From assembly GCA_031763025.1 (NCBI GenBank), contig JASSKH010000007.1:9005930-9069929 (forward strand): a stretch of DNA of 64,000 bases, read 5' to 3'. Position 1 is the first letter of the stretch. Each line of letters opens with the position of its first letter. Below, in pieces: positions 56,091 through 64,000 of this stretch. The DNA comes from Macrocystis pyrifera. Its lineage: Eukaryota; Sar; Phaeophyceae; Laminariales; Laminariaceae. The notes below the pieces were generated by a model, which did not search any database, had not been told where the DNA came from, and saw only the letters and a program-made list of their open reading frames with translations. A program made the translations under genes and the position numbers.

Positions 56091-57722
56091 TCAATTGCAA
56101 TAGGAAGCTAATATTGGACTATTGTCTATTGTCCAGGGTGCAAATATGTAGATGCTATATATACTTGTCGTTCGTACCGATGTAGGCCTGGAGACGTCGC
56201 GCGAAGGAATCGCCGCGGTGAGGTCGCGAGCCGGGGGCCCCTGATTGCCGCCGTTACGGCCGACGCAAGCGGACAGAATTTTCTCGTTGATATTTAGCAA
56301 GGAGATGCTAGACTACGTCTAAATCGGTCGGATGAACTTAGATACCCCCAGGGTCTGGCGGCGTGTCTTTTCACGCGTGCGTGTTACGAGATTTACGATA
56401 GGTTTGTATCTCCGACCCTGTTTTCCACAAATAGCCAAATCAAATTCCATGGAGAAAAGAGCAATACGATACGCACACAAAACAAACAAACGCGAAGAGA
56501 TGCAAACGAAACGACCTTTGGTATCAACGGTCTGTATCGCAGTTGCAGCCGTCACATGTCGCTCTTCTGCAGCGATCTTCTTCTCAACATGGGATTCCGC
56601 ATGTAAGCCTCCGCTCAGTCCCCGACCCCTTGGAACTATCAGCCAGCAGTTTGTGCTGTTTTGCGCCACCCTTCGGATTCGATGCCGAACTTATCGACGT
56701 CCTTCTCGAGGCACCCCATCCAACCCCTCTTATGACTAGAAGAGTAGTATTTACCCGTGATCCATCTCCCCAAACAGTACCCTCCTCGGCAGGTGCTTTG
56801 TTCGCATGCTCGCCACGAAACCCGCATTCTACATCTTTCGTCTGCGAACAGTCACTTCAATGCCCCCGGAGTCGGCCTTGACAACTTTGTGGGCGTTGTA
56901 TTCTGAAAGGTCTGCGCGCTTCCGCTTCCGCTAGCCCAGGCATCGGGGGAGCATCGAGTGATGCACCCGACGTAGACTGTCGTTGCCAGCCGGCTTTGGG
57001 CTCCGCGCGATGCAAGCGTAAGTATCGTCTCGATCCCCTAAACATTCAGCAGCCGCACCTTCTGTCGCAAGCGCACACCCGGGCGATAATATGTTTTCTT
57101 CTTGTATCTCTCGAATTCGCACGATTCATGATGGCAGAGTTGCGCTGCTTGACGGGAGGCCCACGGGCGTATGAGGTACATTGTATGACATGGAAACACG
57201 CGATGGAGCATGTACGTGCAGACGCCACAGGACTCGCCTGCGGCAGCAGCCATGCACTATGGTCATGGCCTGATTGGTAGAGTCGCTATGGATAACCAGG
57301 GTCTCGGACGAGTCTGGCGATATTTCGAATACAAGGGCCGAAGTGATGTTCATAGAAACTCCAAGAGTTCTCTTCGATCCGCGACGGCGAAATAACCTAG
57401 ATCAGTCTCGAGGTTGTCACTTGCAACTGTCTCTTACTAACGCGTGGATGTGATGCATTTGCGTTTGAAGCTTAATATCCTCTGTGTCAAGAGCACTCGC
57501 TGCCCGCGTGTCCTACAGTCAACCAGTACGAATTCGCCGCAAAATTAAGTGGGGCTATTTATGCTCGTAGTGTCTAGGGTTGCCCTAAATTCGAATCGGA
57601 CCCAAGCCCCTAAAATCAAAAACTAGAAACAGCTTGGAATGGGAGGAATAATTCTGAACGACCACAAATATTCTTTTGATGCTCGTCAGTAAGCCGGTTC
57701 AATAAAGTTAAAACACACCCTG
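56091..57722. other. Unassigned stretch upstream of the decarboxylase exon
   Basis: Frames of 110-135 codons overlap at 56,332-56,881 (one contains GFDAELIDVLLEAPHPTPL), none with a known domain. It may hold upstream host-gene exons, but I cannot support one. Confidence 0.35.
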
Positions 57723-57956
57723 ATGCTTGCTGTCTCTCATCCGCCCTCTCCCCTAACAACGCCCTCCCCTCTCCGTCGTCTGCCCTCCCTCGCCCCCCCC
57801 CCCCCCGACCGTTATTTGTGCCTTCGAATTTATGTGCACTACTTGCGCAATGCGCAGAACCTGAAAGGAGGGGCTACACTTGCTTCACCTCGACGACTGC
57901 CCCTAGGCTCCTCCACTGATGAACCCAATTCTTCATCTTTCACCAACGAGGAAAAT

Positions 57957-58112
57957 ATGTTCGGTGCGGAGGGGTGGGAAGGTGAAGCAGACGTGTCCGA
58001 CTGGGAGCCGTTTCGCCTCTTGGGGCGGTCAATGGTCGACTACATCGTCAACTACTACCAGCAAGTCGAGGCTCGCCCGGTCGGGGCGCTAGTCGAGCCT
58101 GGGTACCTGAAG
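57957..58112 (+). CDS. First exon of a PLP-dependent aromatic amino acid decarboxylase-like gene
   Basis: From the ATG at 57,957 the product starts MFGAEGWEGEADVSDWEPF and continues FRLLGRSMVDYIVNYYQQ and VEARPVGALVEPGYLK. This matches the N-terminus of group II pyridoxal-phosphate decarboxylases (DOPA/tyrosine/tryptophan decarboxylases), which begin with a FRxxGxxMVDYIxxY helix and end the segment in xxPGYL. The frame is also open from an ATG at 57,723, but that extension is low-complexity and crosses a C-run, so I prefer 57,957. AAG/GTATGG at 58,112/58,113 is a good splice donor exactly where the family match stops. Expected later motifs, including the PLP lysine region (family knowledge), are not seen in the remaining 5.9 kb, so the gene either has a very long first intron or is a truncated fragment. 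The enzyme would decarboxylate aromatic amino acids. Confidence 0.7.
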
Positions 58113-58799
58113 GTATGGGGAGGTTTTTTCTATTTAAAGTACGTATGTGTATATGCACTACGAAGTAAAGCGGGAGAGTGTTGAGCTATCCTCATACTCA
58201 TTCACAGGTGCCTACCATCCGCTCGTGGAAGTTTCCGCTTTTCCCTTCTTCCGTTTCCCGCCTTTTCTTCAGTCCCCCTCTATTTCTCTCTTTTTTCGTT
58301 TTTCCGTGTTTCCATTTTGTTTAATCTTTTTCGTGTTTTCGTTTTTTGGTCTTGCCTATACCGCTGGATAGCGACGTTTCGCGTTTGCTTCGTCCCCGAG
58401 ATTTCTTGGGGATGGATTATGTAATTCGTCTCGGTGCTACACATTCCTCCCCACATGAAATTACTCACCCAACAGTTTGATTTATTCCCATACCAAAACA
58501 AAGACCAGATCTAGAAATGAAACAACTGAACAAACCATTTTTTCTTTCTTTTCCCCCCGTATCCGAACCCAAATCAGACATGGGACATGATAAGGAATGA
58601 TAGTTTCTCCCATATCATAATACTGGTCATAGGCATAAAATATAGACCACGAACCTAGCATGAAGGTGGATCGCCTCACATGCGCAACACATAGATACAG
58701 CATGGTCACCTCAACATGTTCAGTTCACATGAAGGTTGGGTCTTGTGGTATGATACCTGTAAAATTATATCGATTTCCATTGGGCGGTGGAAATCTGGT
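58113..58799 (+). other. Putative intron start, pyrimidine-rich
   Basis: Begins GTATGGGGAGG. A candidate acceptor TTCACAG at 58,201-58,207 leads into sequence with no decarboxylase similarity, followed by a C/T-rich run (58,225-58,345). No second exon is recognised. Confidence 0.4.
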
Positions 58800-60050
58800 C
58801 TGACATTATTTCTAAAATCCACGACCTTAGGTGCACATACCAAGCTCCAAATGAAGGGGAGGGTGGATGATGCATGACATTAAGTCAACACCTATTATAC
58901 TCATGACACAAACACCTTGCATTTGATCGACCACATGACCTAAGAGAAGGACCACCAAGCGGTACGTAGATATCTTGATATCTTGAAGGATAGAGGCCGG
59001 TACAAAATGTGGGGGGATTGTTGGCCACACTTTTGGCAGTGAAGGTCTACTCGGGAGCATTGGTGGGGTAGTTACTCATGGTGGAACGTACATATGACGG
59101 AGAAAGCCACGTACTGGGCATCTCCATGTGTGAGTAAGGATTTTGTGCTATGCAAGCCGTCCTTGAACCTCGCACGGTAAAAATGACCTCCCTGGAAGAA
59201 AGCAACCAATACATAGATATGCAAGCCGTCCATGAACCTCGCACGGTAAAAATGACCTCCCTGGAAGAAAGCAACCAATACATAGATATCTTGATATCTT
59301 GAAGGATAGAAGACGGTAGAAAAAGTGTGGGGATTGTTGGCCACACTTTTAGCAGTGAATGTCTACTCGGGAGCATTGGTGGGGTAGTTACTCAGGGTGA
59401 AACGTACATATGACGGAGAAAGCGATGTACTGGGCATCCCCATGTGTGAGTAAGGATTTTGTGCTATGCAAGCCGTCCTTGAACCTCGCACGGTAAAAAT
59501 GACCTCCCTGGAAGAAAGCAACCAATACATAGATATGCAAGCCGTCCTTGAACCTCGCACGGTAAAAATGACCTCCCTGGAAGAAAGCAACCAATAGATA
59601 GATATGCAAGCCGTCCTTGAACCTCGCACGGTAAAAATGACCTCCCTGGAAGAAAGCAACCAATACATAGATATGCAAGCCGTCCTTGAACCTCGCACGG
59701 TAAAAATGACCTCCCTGGAAGAAAGCAACCAATACATAGATATGCAAGCCGTCCTTGAACCTGGCACGGTAAACATGACCTCCCTGGAAGAAAGCAACCA
59801 ATACATAGATATCTTGATGTCTTGAGGGATAGAAGACGGTAGAAAATGTGTGGGGATTGTTGGCCACACGTTTGGCAGTGAAGGTCTACTCGGGAGCATT
59901 GGTGGGGTAGTTACTCATGGTGAAACGTACATATGACGGAGAAAGCGACGTACTGGGCATCCCCATGTGTGAGTAAGGATTTGTGCTATGCAAGCCGTCC
60001 TTGAACCTTGCACGGAAAAAATGACCTCCCTGGAAGAAAGTAACCAATAC
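58800..60050. repeat. Nested minisatellite: 69-bp unit within larger repeats
   Basis: The 69-bp unit (TGCAAGCCGTCCTTGAACCT and on through TGACCTCCCTGGAAGAAAGC) begins at 59,467, 59,536, 59,605, 59,674 and 59,743, with two more copies near 59,153 and 59,220. A larger module (TTGTTGGCCACACTTTT, GAAGGTCTACTCGGGAGCAT, GTACATATGACGGAGAAAGC) recurs at about 59,020, 59,335, 59,858 and separates the 69-bp arrays. The period is divisible by three, so a 23-residue repeat (YWLLSSREVIFTVRGSRTAC) stays open on the minus strand; not a gene in my view. Confidence 0.9.
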
Positions 60051-60499
60051 AGCAGCGGCGCAAGAAGATAGAAGATACGATGGTGGGACGCCAGGATGGT
60101 TACCATGCATTTGGCCTGACACGAACGTGGGGTACTTGTGTTAAGGGTGTTGAACTTGGCTCCAGGCTACGAGCCCGTGTTGGAGACACTATTTAGTGTT
60201 GTGGGCCGTAAAAAGAACTAAAAACAACAAGACCTTTAACGAGTGCTGGAATTAGGAAATCCCAGTTACATGAACATTTCCGACTACCACTATGAATGCG
60301 AACAAGCTGAATGTATTCTCGAAATAGATTAGGAGAAAGACGGTGAGGAAGGGTGGGTGGAGAACGAAAGATTGGCAGAGTAAAGTACTGGTAGTGCTGA
60401 TATTGGGACATTTTAGCGACGTTGCAAGGATTTAGTTCAAGAGGAAGTGCGACGAATTAGGACTGTACTGATTTGCAATACGAAACGTAGAACGAGAGG
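60051..60499. other. Unassigned stretch
   Basis: No gene recognised; composition becomes purine-rich on the plus strand toward the LINE remnant. Confidence 0.5.
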
Positions 60500-61560
60500 G
60501 AGAACACTTGCGAGCCCAACGCGAGCATGGAGGGGCAGAGGATGAAGACAGAAACAGTGTCTGTATGGGTCAGAAGACAGGGATGGATGTATAGCCGGTG
60601 GAATAACGAAACTAAGACGCAGTCCTATAGCAGGGTAAACGAAGGTAGGGGGAGGGAGGAAGCAGCAAGTGGCTCTAAGGGAAAGGAGGAGAAACGTAGG
60701 GGCGCAGAACAAGCAGACGAAATCACAAACGGAAAGAATGTTAAAAATAAGATAACAGAAATAGTCGTAGCGACAACGGAGAAATAACAGGGGAGACTCG
60801 AGCGGATAGTGGAACAAAAAGGAGGCAGAGAATAGGATCATGGAACGTATGTGGCTTCGTCACGGAAGAGAACAAAATAATTGAAATTGCCGAACAAGTA
60901 AGCGCGTCTTGGACATTGTGGGAATTCAAGAATCGTGGGAGGAAGGAGGGGAGATAGGATGCAAAGTTGCAAGGTACGCATGGATAGGAAAAAAGAGGAG
61001 GGACTGAATTGCAAGAATAGGGGGGCGGGGGGCGTGGGGTTTCTAGTAAAACAAAACACCTGTGTGACATGATAGAGGTGATCGAAGACTCAAAATTTGA
61101 CGAGCGCTATGGACTAAGATAGCAGGGGAGCAGGGAGCGAAATATTACGTACTTCTTGCGAAACTTATTTAAGCCCGCAGAGTCGAAGAATGCGATAAAG
61201 GACATACAGAGCAAGTTCCTAGAAGTGGTGGATGTACAGAAGTGTAAGAGGCAAGGAGAAGTGGTACCAGTGGGAGATTTACTTAAGAATTGGGAAGGCA
61301 AGAAAACTGAGTTTCAACGTTGTACAACATTGGGAAGTAATGGGGAAGTAACAAAAAAAAAAGAATGGGGAAACGTTATAGGAGAGGGTAAGGCACAAGT
61401 TGGCCAGATGGATGCGATCCTAATATACAACGAGGAACGGGATGTGTTTAAAGAGGAGACGAGGGAAGTAGACGAATGTGTCATGGAGGAGTTCGATAAA
61501 CTGAATGGCAACGTGAAAACGATCGCTATCCTAGGAGATAGATGGTGACTACGGACACAG
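60500..61560 (+). mobile_element. LINE-C remnant with APE-type endonuclease and RT-like end
   Basis: Near 60,828 the frame reads RIGSWNVCGFVTEENKIIEI; after a one-base shift it continues KRVLDIVGIQESWEEGGEIG, then ARYAWIGKKRRD and GGVGFLVKQNTC. This is the N-terminal half of an exonuclease-endonuclease-phosphatase domain of a LINE. MIEVIEDSKFDERY and KIAGEQGAKYYVLLAK follow in further frames. The frame from 61,156 contains AIKDIQSKFLEVV and VVPVGDLLKNWEG (a degraded VGDFN-like motif), then KAQVGQMDAIL, which resembles a stretch from after the RT in LINEs, suggesting an internal deletion. Multiple shifts make it inactive. Upstream basic, polar sequence (60,527-60,787) may be the end of ORF1. 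Confidence 0.68.
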
Positions 61561-62189
61561 ATGGCCACACAGCAAGGGGATAAGATCAGCAAAATGTTTC
61601 TGTGCAATATATGGAAACAACGTAATGAGCGCCCAATTGTCGGAGGTGTCCCTATTAGGAGTAGAAACGGTGCTCCGTCTCGAAAGGGATGTGTAGTAAA
61701 TGGTCAAATGACTAACGCAAGCAACCAATGAGTACGCCCCCACCCCCCCTCCCACGGTATTCTCTTGCTTGTTTTTTTACGTGTGTTGTAATTCCGCTTT
61801 ATTTCCGGTTTCGATTTTGACGTCGTTTTTTTTTTTTATCCTGTCTTGTAGTATCTGCAACGACCCATCATTAACGTGAAGAACATACATATATTTTTGA
61901 GGACAAAGTATTACGCTGCTATTTGCGGAATTAGTTTGAGGCGATTACTACACAATATAAAGTAGGGTATCGGCAAGTGGATATATTGATCTATGTGACT
62001 CGCGGCGATCAAATCAATGTATGCGGTGTAAACCTGAGTACAAAATATTTGCGTGAGGTCGAGGCTGCGCCAAACTATTTTTTGACCGGCTCAGTAAGGT
62101 ACGCACATACATACTGGTACGATGTATACATGTATATATTCCCCCAAAATGAATGCTTCTTGGTGCTCAGGGTAACATGAAGATTTCAC
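61561..62189. other. Unassigned stretch
   Basis: Short C-run near 61,742 and T-run near 61,829; no gene recognised. Confidence 0.5.
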
Positions 62190-63430
62190 AAATAAATGCT
62201 CGAGAACAAAGCGTAGTCCTAGTACAGAGAGTATTGGAGTACTGGCGGGCAAAATATTGTGAGTACTGAGAAGGCCCAAATACTGAGAGTAATGAAAGTA
62301 TGAGCAGTACCGAACCCCGAGAACACAAGTATGTACCAGCACAATAGTATCGAAACACGAAATACTTGGAGTAAAGGCGATATGCGCTGTACAGAACCTC
62401 GAGATACTGCTGGAAAACCAACCCAAAAATTACCAGAGGATGTCACAAGCCACAGGCCGGGTTGACGGCCTGCGAGATGGAATCTCGCGAAACGAGCTTG
62501 AACGTCGGTCGGTGAAGTTGGAATTTCTCTGGCTGGGTCAGGCTTGCCCGTGATTCGAATATGTCACGGCCTGGACCAGGACCAGGTGCGGACGGCTTAG
62601 CCCGGCCTGGCCGTGCCCCACTCTCGAAAGTTGGCTCACCCCAAAAAAACGTTGGGTTTGAAATATCAGAATTTTAACTAATTGAAAAAATCACGTAACG
62701 CGACGTTATTGGGCTTTTTCGTTAGAACTGAAATGTCACGGATCGTGATCTTTGGGCATGCCAAAAAGTCACGGATCGTGTTTTTTTTCTGTTCGTGAGG
62801 AGTGGCCCTAAGAATATTCGCAGTACGTTCATATATACTCCCCGCGAATGCACATCTCGAAATACTGCCGGACTGCTTTAAGTACTCGAGTTTCCTCCAG
62901 CGAAAGAAGTTTGCTCCAACTCCCTCTCGGGTGGGACTATCTGGGAGTGTTTTGTGCCGAACGCTGGGCCTGAGAACTGTCGACACGGTGCACAGACGGT
63001 TCATATATACCTCATAGTCGAAGCATACAGGGCGTATTGAGGGTATTTCGGTACTGCGAGTACTGAGTCTCGCAGAAGCAGTACGAACACTACCAATGGA
63101 CGGAATACTACTAGACTACTACTGTAGTATACTCGTAGTACCCGCGGTACAGAACCCTAAAATACTTGGAAGCACGACAGGGGGTATCCACGACAGCAGC
63201 AGTAGCGAACCTCGCATTAGTGCGGGCCCGAGTAGTGCGGGCCCGAGCGTATGCGCAGGAGTATCGGAAGTAGTATACACAACCTCAAAATACTGCCAGT
63301 ACTCGCAGTATCTTGAGTCCAAAGCCCCTGAAATACTGCGAGTGTACGAAGTACCTATACTAGCAGTATTTTCTCGAACATGCTTTGCTTTACTCCCAAG
63401 TATTGAGAGTAGCTGTGAAAGGTTGAGGTA
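62190..63430. repeat. AGTACTG/AATACTG-rich degenerate simple repeats
   Basis: Words such as GAGTACTG, AATACTG, GCGAGTACTG, TACTTGGAG and CTCGCAGTA recur many times at 62,215-62,410 and 63,040-63,420, in both orientations, with no fixed period that I can measure. The stretch between (about 62,430-63,010) is non-repetitive. No gene. Confidence 0.5.
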
Positions 63431-64000
63431 TGAACGCACGCCACACGCAAGCGCACTCAAACTCATTATCCTGGGTAAAAACACACAAGTAGCGTGTATT
63501 ATATTATATTATACGTTCAGAAAAGCAAGATGGATGAACGTACTTGTACGAAAAAAGTCACAAGTGGAAAACAGAACACACACAACTTTTACTGTATACT
63601 ACTAAAAACGTTCAGGAAAGCAAGGACCAGGATGAATGCCGGTATAGCAAAATTGAAATGATGTGGGGAATGGAAATTGGGAAACGGCTGGCAGAGAAGC
63701 GCATGAGGGATACTACTGATTTGAGGATGTTCGGTTTATATGGGAACGGCATCTCCGATATATATTGTCGGAAGGCAAGCACAACAATAATAATGAATGT
63801 ACTGAAAAAAATAAGCCGTGGATGGTGCGAGTCGAACCTCGGAAACGAATTTTTTATCGAGCGCAGTATGAGCAGTGCTCGTCCAACGGGCACGTCGTAT
63901 TTTTCACGCAATCTAAAACACGTTGCACGATCTTCTACACCAGCTACTACTGCTGTAGAGTAGGTTGTACAGGTACGACTGCATATACAGCAGTACTGAT
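63431..64000. other. Unassigned right edge
   Basis: A 139-codon plus frame (63,544-63,963) has no recognisable domain. ACTACTGCTGTA-type words occur at the very end. Confidence 0.4.

Noticed and set aside
59363..59899. 178- and 159-residue minus ORFs with YWLLSSREVIFTV repeats
   Set aside because: A frame through the 69-bp minisatellite; two different frames are open at once.
58231..60050. Regular repeats as a CRISPR array
   Set aside because: Units are contiguous and similar over their full length, with no unique spacers, no cas genes and a eukaryotic context.
1..64000. Bacterial or organellar origin
   Set aside because: No operons or ribosome binding sites; LTR elements, LINEs, SINEs, MITEs and a spliceosomal-type intron are nuclear eukaryotic features.

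Overview
This is eukaryotic, repeat-dominated DNA with almost no single-copy coding sequence. It carries Ty3/gypsy LTR retrotransposons, at least two kinds of non-LTR (LINE) reverse transcriptase, a PIF/Harbinger transposase interrupted by a GC-AG intron, tRNA-headed SINEs, MITEs, minisatellites, long G/C homopolymers and short TTAGGG-type telomere-like arrays. I see no rRNA, no CRISPR, no operon and no bacterial gene layout. The source is a complex microbial or algal eukaryote. A heterokont (brown-alga or oomycete-like) genome is my best guess, because the Ty3 pol and its unusual C-terminal tail look like stramenopile elements I remember, but this is a weak inference.

Layout. 0-8 kb: an element carrying telomere-like repeats (333-760), a 363-bp satellite (1.77-3.56 kb) and a 5'-truncated, minus-strand Ty3/gypsy pol (4.5-7.75 kb). 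8.7-15.1 kb: three degenerate tandem repeats, three MITEs, one broken ORF and a tRNA-like 3' half. 15.5-18.6 kb: a second, inverted copy of the telomere-repeat element directly abutting a decayed LINE (LINE-A). 20.7-22.4 kb: a PIF/Harbinger transposase pseudogene. 23.7-38.3 kb: the most structured block. Two inverted copies of one dispersed repeat flank a SINE piece, a 662-bp foldback palindrome and four tandem 1.64-kb units. Unit 2 is split by a young 5.76-kb Ty3/gypsy element with 232-bp LTRs that read as identical. 40-47 kb: two fuller SINE copies in opposite orientation, LINE-A 3' fragments, a third telomere-repeat copy and a tandemly duplicated second LINE (LINE-B). 54.1-56.1 kb: a 42-bp minisatellite built on a perfect 16-bp palindrome, with blocks that switch orientation. 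57.9-58.1 kb: the one host-gene-like piece, a first exon of a PLP-dependent aromatic amino acid decarboxylase. 58.8-60.05 kb: a nested 69-bp minisatellite. 60.5-61.6 kb: a decayed LINE endonuclease region.

Functionally the window reads as a transposon graveyard with one recent arrival, the 27.6-33.4 kb Ty3 element. Its gag-pol is complete except for one frame change inside the integrase core. Many apparent ORFs are only minisatellites whose period is a multiple of three. The features I rate most worth follow-up are the telomere-repeat-bearing inverted-repeat element (three copies), the palindromic 42-bp array, the MITE/SINE/minisatellite composite macrosatellite, and the non-canonical primer-site region of the young Ty3 element.
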